From Fibrobacter succinogenes (GTDB lineage Bacteria > Fibrobacterota > Fibrobacteria > Fibrobacterales > Fibrobacteraceae), in contig CACWPM010000024.1 of the NCBI GenBank assembly GCA_902762795.1, positions 1 to 51,915 on the forward strand: a stretch of 51,915 nucleotides of DNA. Direction: 5' to 3'. The notes under the pieces were generated by a model. The model made no database searches, had not been told where the DNA came from, and was given only the letters and a program-made list of their open reading frames with translations. Shown here in pieces: positions 22,586 through 30,454 of the stretch (within the stretch, counting starts at the first letter, position 1; the number at the start of each line of letters is the position of its first letter). A program made the translations under genes and the position numbers.

Positions 22586-22861
22586 ATGGCCCAGGCAACT
22601 ATTTCAGCGCGTATCGATGCCGAAGATAAAGAGCGTTTTGATCGCTTTTGCAATAATGTAGGGCTCTCCTCCTCCGCAGCGATTTATATGTTCATCAAGC
22701 ATGTCATCAACGAACACAGGATTCCCTTCGTGGTTCGTGAACCCGATGCTGTTTACAGCGCCAAGAATATGTCGGTTCTGCAGAAAAGTCTTGATGAGTT
22801 GAATTCTGGTAAAGTTGTAGTGAAAAATATGGCAGAATTGGAGACTATGGAGAATGGCTAA
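22586..22861 (+). CDS. RelB/DinJ-family antitoxin
   Basis: A 91-residue antitoxin. The N-terminal ribbon-helix-helix region reads MAQATISARIDAEDKERFDR and NNVGLSSSAAIYMFIKHVIN, typical of RelB/DinJ proteins that pair with RelE/YafQ/YoeB nucleases. The C-terminal ~40 residues would wrap the toxin. The ATG at 22586 has the ribosome site AAAAGGAG. It overlaps by 8 bp the remains of a YoeB-like toxin gene, so the antitoxin now appears to be an orphan. Confidence 0.9.
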   Translation: MAQATISARIDAEDKERFDRFCNNVGLSSSAAIYMFIKHVINEHRIPFVVREPDAVYSAKNMSVLQKSLDELNSGKVVVKNMAELETMENG

Positions 22862-23102
22862 AATTGCCTTTTCAGAACGTGCTTGGGCAGAGTATTTGTA
22901 TTGGCAAAGTGAGCGCTCGCCATTTGAAGGGATTGGGGAACCGGAAGCGTTGGTCGGAAGTGGAGTTGTCATTGCGAGACAAAGGCGATATACAAAATTT
23001 GGCAAGTTGATGCCTTTGGCATCCGCAACTTCGGCTCAATCATGCCAGTCTGCAAGCAGCCTGTCGCGGCATTCGTCTTGTATGCTTTTGTTGCCTTCGT
23101 AG
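22854..23102 (+). pseudogene. YoeB-family toxin, degraded by deletion and repeat insertion
   Basis: The frame begins MAKIAFSERAWAEYLYWQ, the canonical N-terminus of YoeB/Txe mRNA endonucleases, then jumps to RSPFEGIGEPEAL, skipping about 17 residues that normally lie between these motifs. After GSG the frame runs into repeat DNA (22978 onward), so the conserved C-terminal half with the catalytic Glu, Arg, His and Tyr is missing. The remaining ~45 codons of the frame encode repeat sequence. It cannot make an active toxin. Confidence 0.85.
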
Positions 23103-23132
23103 AGTTAGGTTCGAAGGAGCAGCAATCTTCGC
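22978..23132. repeat. 'GTCATTGCGAG...GCAATCT' repeat split by a double-hairpin element
   Basis: The left end GTCATTGCGAGACAAAGGCG (22978-22997) and the right end AGCAGCAATCTTCGC (about 23117-23131) look like the two ends of a small palindromic repeat. Between them is hairpin GATGCC-TTT-GGCATC (about 23009-23023) with linker GGCTCAATCATGCC and box TGTCGCGGC of the double-hairpin family. Confidence 0.65.
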
Positions 23133-23215
23133 AAGTCTCTTGACTTTTTATACCTCACCGCTTGTGCCTCGTACCTCGAGCTTATATTTTAAACATTACT
23201 AATAGGAGAAATCAC

Positions 23216-23611
23216 ATGGAAGAAATCAAGAACTTCATCAAGGAATGCGGCGCCTATTTCCTTGCGACAGTTGACGGCGACCAGCCGCGCGTGCGCCCCT
23301 TCGGCACCATCGAAATTTTCGAGGGCAAGCTCTATATCCAGACGGGCAAGTCGAAGGACGTCTCGAAGCAAATCCAGAAAAACGGCAAAGTCGAAATCTG
23401 CGCTATGAACAAGTCGGGAAAGTGGTTGCGCATTGCCGGCACGCTTGTCCGCGATGACCGCCGTGAGCCCAAGGTCCACATGCTCGAAAACTATCCTGAA
23501 CTCAAGGCGATGTACTCCCCCGACGACGAAAATACCGAAGTTCTTTACTTCAAGGATGCGACCGCCACGTTTTACAGTTTTACGGAAGTTCCTCGTGTTG
23601 TGAAATTTTAG
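23216..23611 (+). CDS. Pyridoxamine 5'-phosphate oxidase-like FMN-binding protein
   Basis: A 131-residue split-barrel flavoprotein. The start is MEEIKNFIKECGAYFLATVD with ribosome site AGGAG. Motifs PRVRPFGTIEIFEGKLYIQT and KSKDVSKQIQKNGKVEICAM match the FMN-binding barrel of the PNPOx-like superfamily. The length and sequence are unlike true PdxH, so it is more likely an uncharacterised FMN/heme or F420-type reductase of that fold. A clear terminator lies ~130 bp downstream. Confidence 0.9.
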   Translation: MEEIKNFIKECGAYFLATVDGDQPRVRPFGTIEIFEGKLYIQTGKSKDVSKQIQKNGKVEICAMNKSGKWLRIAGTLVRDDRREPKVHMLENYPELKAMYSPDDENTEVLYFKDATATFYSFTEVPRVVKF

Positions 23612-23733
23612 GTTTTTCTAGATGGCTACATCAAGGTGGACTGATGATGACGTCATGGCGGATGTGATCCGCCATCTCTAAAACGTTTAAGTGTCGTTTC
23701 TATAATTATCGAAACTATAAGCTGGATTTCGAT

Positions 23734-23765
23734 GTCGAGTTCTTCGCGAACTCGGCTTTTTTTTA
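23734..23765 (+). terminator. Rho-independent terminator
   Basis: CGAGTTC (23736-23742), loop TTCGC, GAACTCG (23748-23754), then GCTTTTTTTT. Confidence 0.9.
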
Positions 23766-23941
23766 CGAAAAGAAAAGTTCTATTCTAGGCTTGGAACTGC
23801 CTTGCCTATTTAAAACAACGTATATCGTATAGTTGATAAGCTATAAATGTAAATTAACAATTCAAAAATTTTTATCACCAAGTTGTTCACTGTATAATGG
23901 CTATGTTGATAAATAATTCACAATTTACCCTATAGCCGCAT

Positions 23942-23957
23942 TGTTTCACGTGAAACA
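23942..23957. promoter_or_regulatory. parS site 5
   Basis: Perfect TGTTTCACGTGAAACA, without attached hairpins, 11 bp from a consensus DnaA box (TGTGGATAA, 23968-23976). Confidence 0.93.
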
Positions 23958-24122
23958 TTAAAATTATTGTGGATAATATGTAAAGAATGAAATTAAGTTT
24001 TATTGTAACCGTCTCTACTAATCAACATTTTGCCAACACTGAATTTTTCGTTTAAAATTGAAAGTTTTGAGACAATCATTATTAATCGATGTACAAATGC
24101 TATATTTTTGCATGGAGGATTT

Positions 24123-24917
24123 ATGCAGAACAATACGAAACGTGCCGACCGCGTGCTTTTTTGGATGAAGGCCATCATCGTTCTTTTTTTTGTTCTTAGG
24201 TTTCTCCCGGTTTTATTATTTGGTTTGCTAACACTGGCAGAAGGCAATTTTGTCCAGTCTATCATGAAATCTACTGCCGGGTTCTGGTATCTTTTTGGAA
24301 TATGCATTGTTATTTCGATGGTGTTTTCGGGTTTTGTCCTTCTGGGAGCATTTTTTGCATTTTGCGTTAGATATTTATCGTGGCTGTATCGGGCAATTTC
24401 GAATTTGCGGTTGTTGACGACGACATCGTTTTCGCCGATGGGAGCGGTACTCCTCACCTGCATTCCGTATTTCGGTTACTTTTTGAATTATTTCATTTTT
24501 ATGGATATGGTCAAGAGCCAAGAAAAATACATGGAGCAGCACGGCATTCTCAAGAAACGGTTCCCGAAAAAAATTTTGAATGCATGGTTTATCGCATCGC
24601 TAGTGTTGTTGATACTTGTTTTTGAAGAACCAAACCCGCATGGATTTATGACGATTTTTTATATGACGTTAGGCTTTGACGGAAACAATGCTATTACATT
24701 TTTGGAAAAAACGCTTATTGTTATAATCTCTATTTTGTACATCATGAGTTTCTCGGCATACGTCAAACAGGAACGCGAACTTTTCCGGGTACATACGGAA
24801 GAACTTTTCAACAAGCGTGTTGACGAGGTTATCCGCGAACGCGAAATTCTACGTGTTGCCGAAAAGCTCCGCAAAAGCAGAGGCCTCGAATCCTCTCCAA
24901 TGAATCAAGAGAAATAA
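24123..24917 (+). CDS. DUF4328-like multi-pass membrane protein
   Basis: A 264-residue protein beginning MQNNTKRADRVLFWMKAIIV after the ribosome site GGAGG. About six hydrophobic segments are visible. The stretch RLLTTTSFSPMGAVLLTCIP followed by YFGYFLNYFIFMDMVKSQE fits the S-P-x-x-A/G...P...N...M pattern of DUF4328 proteins. The soluble tail (about 225-264) is highly charged. The frame is open upstream to 24030, but there is no better start. A paralogue at 7959-8604 is frameshifted. Function unknown. Confidence 0.75.
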   Translation: MQNNTKRADRVLFWMKAIIVLFFVLRFLPVLLFGLLTLAEGNFVQSIMKSTAGFWYLFGICIVISMVFSGFVLLGAFFAFCVRYLSWLYRAISNLRLLTTTSFSPMGAVLLTCIPYFGYFLNYFIFMDMVKSQEKYMEQHGILKKRFPKKILNAWFIASLVLLILVFEEPNPHGFMTIFYMTLGFDGNNAITFLEKTLIVIISILYIMSFSAYVKQERELFRVHTEELFNKRVDEVIREREILRVAEKLRKSRGLESSPMNQEK

Positions 24918-25234
24918 AGAGAAAATCATAACAGACAGATGGCGGACCTGACGTCATTCCTCTTCGAGGCTTGACTGCTGCGGTTATCCAATACGAGCGC
25001 AAGCGTTCGTGCTGTCTAACCTTGCATGTCATTCCCCTCATGGAGCTTGACTTGTTCGCCTCGGATATAGAAACATGCACGCATGTTTCTGCGTCGCTCG
25101 GCTCCTACGTCATTCCGAGCTTGATCCGGAACCGTCGTGACGTTTCTATCTATGCCATGACGTCGCCGTTTTGTCGTGACCCCAAAAAATGGGTTTGTCT
25201 AAAATATAAATGCCGTTTTTATAACCACGAATCA
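24918..25234. repeat. Cluster of 'GTCATTCC' palindromes and a double-hairpin element
   Basis: Three palindromes begin GTCATTCC: 24953-24974 (...TCTTCGAGGCTTGAC), 25029-25050 (...CCTCATGGAGCTTGAC) and 25110-25135 (...GAGCTTGATCCGG). Hairpins ACGAGCGC-AA-GCGTTCGT (about 24991-25008) and GAAACATGC-AC-GCATGTTTC (about 25069-25088) lie between them. No gene is seen in this 317-bp gap. Confidence 0.75.
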
Positions 25235-26290
25235 CTACAAGTACGTGGCCACAAATTTTTTCTGGTATTCCGGGTCTTCATGTGCCCAGTGCTTTTCTTC
25301 CATCGCCTGGTATTGCCAGTTGATAGCCTGCATGAACTTTTCTGGATCGCAGAGATTCTTGAAAATTGCATCAAGATTATCGACTGTTGCGTTCGGGCTA
25401 ACGAGCTGTTCCTTGGGAGCGTAGCTGTACGGGCAACCGGCGAAATCACTCCCGATGAACACGGCACCGAGTGCGGCTGCTTCCTTGAGTTTCAGGTCGC
25501 TTTTCGCTTTGTTGAAGTTGTTGCTGGCGAGCGGCGCCAAGAAAAAGTCGGGCTTGTAGCTCACGACAGTTTGCGCGAACGGCAAGAAGTTCGTGTATGG
25601 AATCTTCGTGAATTTTCCTTCGAGGTCCTTGAGGAAATCGGGCTCGCCGAAAATGTATAAATCGATGCTTCCGTCCGCGACGTGCTTGCGGAGCCATGGA
25701 ACCCAAGCTCCTTCGAGGTCGCCCTGGATTTCGCCATTGGCAAAGTGCCCGAGACTGCCGGCGTACATCACCTTCGGAATTCCCGTGAAGGCGGATTTCC
25801 TCTGTGTCGTCCCGAATAGAGACTTCGAAATACCGTTCGGCATCACGACAGCGTTCACGCCGAGGTCGGATTTGATGCGGCTGGCGAGATATCGAGTGGA
25901 GCAGACAACCGTATCGAAAACTGGCAGCACCTGCTTGAGACTCGTAAGCATCATCTGGTCATGGTTCGGGATGTGCTTTGCGTAGGACGCGATGATCGGC
26001 GAAAGGTCCCAAAGAAGGTCGTCCATGTCGGTTACGAGCTTGAATCCGCATTCCTTTTTCAGTTTTGCGTAGTACAGTGCAATCTGTGCGCGACCTGGCG
26101 CCGTCGGTTTCTGCAAAATCACTGCGCGCGTCTGCTTGAGCGCGTCTTTGTTGGTGCAGATGATTTCGGTAATGGAAGGAATGATATCGAAATCGTTCTT
26201 GCCCATGAACTGGAGGCACGGCAAAATGCAACGAACCCAGTCCGGTTGCGCCATGTCGTAAGGATGCACAATAACTTGCTGTCTATTCAT
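25235..26290 (-). CDS. GT-B fold glycosyltransferase-like protein
   Basis: A 351-residue cytoplasmic protein. The pattern of an N-terminal Rossmann-like half with KLVTDMDDLLWDLSP, a hinge with VVMPNGISKSLF (about 166-177) and a C-terminal half with PKVMYAGSLGHFANGEIQGD and KLKEAAALGAVFIGSDFAGC fits glycosyltransferases of the GT-B superfamily. NGI...F and the E-A-A-A-L-G segment correspond to donor-binding positions. No GT family number can be assigned by eye. It is flanked by repeats upstream and an AT-rich promoter region downstream, with no polysaccharide cluster around it. Confidence 0.7.
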   Translation of the reverse strand: MNRQQVIVHPYDMAQPDWVRCILPCLQFMGKNDFDIIPSITEIICTNKDALKQTRAVILQKPTAPGRAQIALYYAKLKKECGFKLVTDMDDLLWDLSPIIASYAKHIPNHDQMMLTSLKQVLPVFDTVVCSTRYLASRIKSDLGVNAVVMPNGISKSLFGTTQRKSAFTGIPKVMYAGSLGHFANGEIQGDLEGAWVPWLRKHVADGSIDLYIFGEPDFLKDLEGKFTKIPYTNFLPFAQTVVSYKPDFFLAPLASNNFNKAKSDLKLKEAAALGAVFIGSDFAGCPYSYAPKEQLVSPNATVDNLDAIFKNLCDPEKFMQAINWQYQAMEEKHWAHEDPEYQKKFVATYL

Positions 26291-26667
26291 GCAAGGAAAG
26301 GTAGTAAAAATTTTTTGAGAAAGCGTAAAAATTGCCTGCGAATGTCATATTGGTTGTCCGTTTTGAATAACTATCAAAGCTTGTGTTCCTGAAAAACGGT
26401 TGTCGGAATTGAACGTTGCGGCTTTGATTGGCGTATTTTATGGCTGAGCTGTAAAGGGCGGAAAATGTTTTTTTGCGTCTCCCCGGATGCTATCCATATA
26501 ATATAGAAGTTACTATTCTTTTATATGAGATTTATATAAAAGAATATATATAAATGTTTAATTGTATTTATAAATTTACATAAATTTGTAGTAAATTACA
26601 AAAAAATGAAACTATCTTTAAAAATACCTTATATAACAAAATAGCACGAAATGTGTTAGGAGGAAAA
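26291..26667. other. AT-rich promoter region of the propeller/FG-GAP gene
   Basis: 26480-26667 is over 75% A/T by eye and includes a 13-bp perfect inverted repeat (TATTCTTTTATAT 26514-26526 and ATATAAAAGAATA 26534-26546). Repeated AAATTTACA/GTAAATTACA words follow. The ribosome site AGGAGG lies before the ATG at 26668. Confidence 0.55.
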
Positions 26668-29319
26668 ATGAATACCAAAATAAAGATGGCAACAGTGATG
26701 TTGTCAGTATCTTCTGCTATAGCTTCAACTGAGCCGATGAAGGCGTTTGATCCTTTCGTAAAGGAAAATGTTGAAGCAACTGATTACTCAAACGAGGGAT
26801 ACGCTTACGCTCCGGCTACAGTGTATCATGATGGGTATTTCCATCAATTCTATTGCTCGACGGGAAACATGACTGACAGGTATTTTGTCAAGTTCAATAC
26901 GGATCGTCATATAGCCTTAATAAATTCATGGGATCATATCCGATACAGATACTCAAAAAATGGTTCTGTTTGGTCCGGTCCGTTTATTGCGGTAACGCAA
27001 TCCCCAGGCAATTCTGGAGAAGGTTGCGCATGTGACCCTGCTGTTGTACATGGCGGGGATGGATACTGGTATATGTTGTATGCGGGTAATCGAAATAGTC
27101 CGTATTATACTGATCTTTATTTGGCGAGATCGAAGAATATTCAGGGACCGTATGAAAAATATTCAGCACAAAATGGTTGGGATCGATGGGTAGAAAATCC
27201 GACACCTGTCTTGAAGAAAAATTACCCCCCTAGTCAATATTTTGCCTTTAGTGTGAAACCGTATGGAATCGGGCAACCTACAATTATTAAAAAGGATGGA
27301 AAAATCCATGTGTGGTTTACCGAAATGAATAATGTTAATTTTAAAATAAAAGGTACGAATGAACTGTATGCTAAACGTTATCATGTCGTTGTAGATAATT
27401 TGCTTCAATTATTAGAAGTGAATATGGATAATTTGTCGGCAGGAAGGCATGTTGACAAGATAAAAGATAATTCCTCAACAGCTATAGACAAAAATGACAG
27501 GACAAAATGGCATTTTGCCGATTTTGGCGAAGTCCGCTGGAATACCGCGAATAATAGATATGAAATGTGGCAACAGGATAAATATCTTGGAGAAGGGACA
27601 CGTATAAAGAAATATTATTCAACGAATGGTATTGATTGGAACTTAGACAATAATTACTCGGAAGGCCCGTTTAATTTCGTTCATAATCTTGGCGTTTCGG
27701 GTGATGCCTTTGGTGTTATATATAACGATCAATACTTATTGTCATTTAGCGGTCCTGAAGGAAGCTTGCATTATTCCGCTCAGCAAATGGACAGAATGGG
27801 CTATGTGGACGATTCTGAAGGAAGGGTTGGTCATGGCTACTGGCCGATGTACCAAATTTTGAATGGCAAGAATTGGGGAACGAGTCACGTTAATTATGCC
27901 AACGCTAGTTTTATGAACGCCGGTTCTGATAAGCAGTTAGAGTACTTTGTTGGTGACTTTGATGGCGATGGAATTGATGAGCTTGGCGCCGTGGAAATGT
28001 TGCCATATGGAAAGCTTAGGTGGTATTTGCGTTCTAGTAAAAATTCCAGTGGTCAAAGTTCAATATGGGGTACAAATTGGTCGTCTATCTCAAAGGGTGG
28101 GGTCCTTGCCGAAGAGTATAAAATTGTATCCGGTGATTATGACGGTGATGGCATTACAGATTTTGGTGTCGTATTGTTTTATATCGAAGAAGGTAAATGG
28201 AATGCCTATTGGCGAATTCATTCGAGCAAAACGGGAGAAATGGGAGTTCCGAGTATTCCTAGTAACTGGGTATGGCTTGGGCTGACTCCTTCCTATGTTT
28301 TGCTTAATGGCGATTATGATGGCGATGGAAAAGTAGATTTGGCCGCATTCCTGCCTGGTACAAAGAAATGGTATATGCTCTCCAGCATGGATGGTGCACT
28401 CATGAATTTTCGTAATATAGCGAGGACGAAATCTACCCAATCTGTTGATTTGTTTGATTATGCCGAAACAGGAATTAGCGCTACTAGTATCAAGCCTATT
28501 GTTGGTGATTTTGACGGGGACCACATTGCGGACCTTGCCATTGTGGATACAGCTAGGGGTTCGTGGTTTATCCGTTCTAGCCAAACAGGAGAGCACTTGA
28601 AGACAACTCATAATTCAGGATTGAGTTTTGGTGAATGTGTGCTGGAAAGATGGCCGCTTTACATGTTACTTGATGTGAGATCGAAGAATTCTGCCAGTAT
28701 GTGCAATCTTGCAATTCCGAATCAAGATTTCAGGAGTTATAAATTCTTGACGGGTGATTTTGATGGTGATGGTATTGATGACCAGCTTGTAGTTAATCGT
28801 AATGATGGTAGTACGAAATATATCTTGAGTAAAGGTGGTCTTCATAATTATTCAGGACAGTTAGCTGGAGTAAATATACTTGCTCTTCTTGGTCCCATAG
28901 ATTTTGTTGTCGGTGACTTTGATGGTAATGGATACTCCGATATTTGCTTAATTAACAAAACACCAAATTCATATATTATTTATTTCCATTCCGCTGAAGG
29001 TATCGAACAAACTTCTTCTCGTGATGTAAAATATGTAAGTTTTACTTCGTCTCCATTCTTACCCAAGAAGTCTGTTGAACCGTCTGAACCTAAAGCCGCA
29101 CCTGCAAAGTCGGCGCCTGGCTTTAACGTAAATGTCGAAGGTCAAAAGCTGATTGTGTCCAATACAACCGCTGGCCAGAGAGTTGCTGTATTCGATATGC
29201 TCGGCAAGGAATTGAACCGTAAAATATCGAATGGCGGAAATCTGACCTTTGAAACTCCAACAAGGGGCATGTATATTGTCCGCGCCGGATCGATGCAACG
29301 CATGATTACGGTAAAGTAG
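26668..29319 (+). CDS. Secreted beta-propeller (GH43-like) protein with FG-GAP repeats and T9SS-type tail
   Basis: An 883-residue exported protein. Signal peptide MNTKIKMATVMLSVSSAIAS. Residues about 40-400 look like a five-bladed propeller of the GH43/GH32 type (YAPATVYHDGYFHQFYCSTG, CDPAVVHGGDGYWYMLYAGN, GQPTIIKKDGKIHVWFTEMN), so glycosidase activity is possible but not shown. Six FG-GAP/VCBS-like repeats follow with the calcium-loop pattern G-D-F/Y-D-G-D/N-G (VGDFDGDGIDELG, SGDYDGDGITDFG and four others). The end VAVFDMLGKEL...GMYIVRAG...MITVK is a type A sorting tail. Codon use is clearly AT-richer than the neighbours, which suggests horizontal transfer. A terminator follows. Confidence 0.8.
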   Translation: MNTKIKMATVMLSVSSAIASTEPMKAFDPFVKENVEATDYSNEGYAYAPATVYHDGYFHQFYCSTGNMTDRYFVKFNTDRHIALINSWDHIRYRYSKNGSVWSGPFIAVTQSPGNSGEGCACDPAVVHGGDGYWYMLYAGNRNSPYYTDLYLARSKNIQGPYEKYSAQNGWDRWVENPTPVLKKNYPPSQYFAFSVKPYGIGQPTIIKKDGKIHVWFTEMNNVNFKIKGTNELYAKRYHVVVDNLLQLLEVNMDNLSAGRHVDKIKDNSSTAIDKNDRTKWHFADFGEVRWNTANNRYEMWQQDKYLGEGTRIKKYYSTNGIDWNLDNNYSEGPFNFVHNLGVSGDAFGVIYNDQYLLSFSGPEGSLHYSAQQMDRMGYVDDSEGRVGHGYWPMYQILNGKNWGTSHVNYANASFMNAGSDKQLEYFVGDFDGDGIDELGAVEMLPYGKLRWYLRSSKNSSGQSSIWGTNWSSISKGGVLAEEYKIVSGDYDGDGITDFGVVLFYIEEGKWNAYWRIHSSKTGEMGVPSIPSNWVWLGLTPSYVLLNGDYDGDGKVDLAAFLPGTKKWYMLSSMDGALMNFRNIARTKSTQSVDLFDYAETGISATSIKPIVGDFDGDHIADLAIVDTARGSWFIRSSQTGEHLKTTHNSGLSFGECVLERWPLYMLLDVRSKNSASMCNLAIPNQDFRSYKFLTGDFDGDGIDDQLVVNRNDGSTKYILSKGGLHNYSGQLAGVNILALLGPIDFVVGDFDGNGYSDICLINKTPNSYIIYFHSAEGIEQTSSRDVKYVSFTSSPFLPKKSVEPSEPKAAPAKSAPGFNVNVEGQKLIVSNTTAGQRVAVFDMLGKELNRKISNGGNLTFETPTRGMYIVRAGSMQRMITVK

Positions 29320-29340
29320 TTTAAAGACTCATCATTCGCT

Positions 29341-29391
29341 ATCCCCGTCAACTTGGTCTGATAAAGATCGATGTTGGCGGGGATTTTTTTT
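29341..29391 (+). terminator. Terminator after the propeller/FG-GAP gene
   Basis: ATCCCCGTCAAC (29341-29352) pairs with GTTGGCGGGGAT (29373-29384), followed by eight T's. Confidence 0.88.
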
Positions 29392-29479
29392 GTGTTTCTG
29401 CAAAGACGTCGAGCGTATAAGTTAGCTGAACTAGAAAAAAATAGGTCATCGTGTTTCACGATGACCGTTTTATATGCTT

Positions 29480-29602
29480 TAGATCCTTCGACTTTGCTCA
29501 GGATGACACTGTCATTTTATGGATTCCCTCCCGCGTTACACTTGGTCGAGAATGACGTTCCTAATCCCTACCCCCTAAAACCTAATCCCTATCCCCTACT
29601 TA
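29480..29602. repeat. Two palindromic repeats and six CCTANNN heptads
   Basis: GATCCTTCGACTTTGCTCAG-GATGAC (29480-29505) and TGGATTCCCTCCCGCG...GAGAATGAC (29520-29555) are followed by six exact 7-bp units CCTAATC, CCTACCC, CCTAAAA, CCTAATC, CCTATCC, CCTACTT (29560-29601) that abut the stop codon of the lemA gene. Confidence 0.9.
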
Positions 29603-30199
29603 TTACTTTATATCAAACTGTACTTTCGGGGCTACGCTTGCGCCGGCGTCAGCGGAGAAGAGGGCTTTCGGGGAGGCGCCTGCAAAGCCTGCGACGAGGT
29701 TTGTCGGGAACTGGCGGATGGTGGTGTTGTATGCCTGGACGGTTTCGTTGTAGCGCTTGCGTTCGACGGCGATGCGGTTTTCGGCGCCTTCGAGTTGTAC
29801 GCGGAGTTCCTGGAAGCTCTTGTTGCTCTTGAGGTCGGGGTAGTTTTCGGAGACGGCCATGAGGCGCTGGAGGGCGCCACTGAGAGAGCCTTGCATTTCT
29901 TGGAAGCGCTTGAGGGCGGCTTCGTCGTTCATGAGGCTTTCGTCGAGCTTGAGAGTTCCGCCCATGCGGCTGCGCATTTCCATGACTTCGGTGAGGGTGC
30001 TCTTTTCGAAGTTGGCTTCGCCCTGGACGGTGCTGACGAGATTCGGGATAAGGTCAAAGCGGCGCTGGTAGGTGTTTTCGACTTGCGCCCATTGTGTCTT
30101 TACGCCTTCTTCGAGAGCGATGATGTTGTTGTAAGTGCCGATGCCTTTCCCCACGATGATTACGAGGATGACGGCGATGATGATGAGAGCTTTTTTCAT
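29603..30199 (-). CDS. LemA family protein (second copy)
   Basis: A 198-residue protein with an N-terminal membrane helix (MKKALIIIAVILVIIVGKGI) and the LemA core: ALEEGVKTQWAQVENTYQRR, FDLIPNLVSTVQGEANFEKS, and near the C-terminus RYNETVQAYNTTIRQFPTNL. It diverges from the first LemA (6027-6584), keeping the same layout. No protease or TPM-domain partner gene is adjacent. The ATG has the ribosome site GGAG. The role is unknown beyond the family's link to membrane processes. Confidence 0.92.
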   Translation of the reverse strand: MKKALIIIAVILVIIVGKGIGTYNNIIALEEGVKTQWAQVENTYQRRFDLIPNLVSTVQGEANFEKSTLTEVMEMRSRMGGTLKLDESLMNDEAALKRFQEMQGSLSGALQRLMAVSENYPDLKSNKSFQELRVQLEGAENRIAVERKRYNETVQAYNTTIRQFPTNLVAGFAGASPKALFSADAGASVAPKVQFDIK

Positions 30200-30278
30200 T
30201 GAGACTCCATTTTTTTCGATTTACGATAAGCAATATAAAAATTTCGTGATGTGTATATTAATACAGGTGTAAATCGAT

Positions 30279-30312
30279 ATTGTATGGATCCTCCTTGCGG
30301 AGGATGACATCA
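30279..30312. repeat. 'TATGGATCCTCC...GGAGGATGACATC' palindrome
   Basis: GATCCTCC-TTGC-GGAGGATGAC stem-loop with flanks TGTATG and ATCAAAG. A member of the same class as 8637-8672 in opposite orientation. The remaining 30200-30454 contains a further CCGC-TTTT-GCGG-GCATGAC stem (about 30400-30420) and no gene. Confidence 0.7.
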
Positions 30313-30454
30313 AAGAGGAGCGTTTTCTGCGCATTCCTGGCGTAATTCCCGCGCATTTTCTTTCCGCTTTCGCACAGTTTTTTTGTGAAACCCTGCTTCT
30401 ATTCCGCTTTTGCGGGCATGACAACGCAAATTGACGTGCTCCTTTTGTGAAATC

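Larger units (their letters stand above)
23612..24122. other. AT-rich intergenic region with terminator, parS 5 and DnaA-box-like sites
   Basis: After the terminator (23734-23765), 23800-24060 is very AT-rich and holds TTGATAA words, TGTTGATAA (23904-23912), parS 5 and a perfect TGTGGATAA (23968-23976). No open frame with a start signal was found before the ATG at 24123. Confidence 0.6.

Noticed and set aside
29445-29468. Sixth parS site (TGTTTCACGATGACC)
   Set aside because: Only the left half matches; the right half belongs to an unrelated sequence near the heptads.
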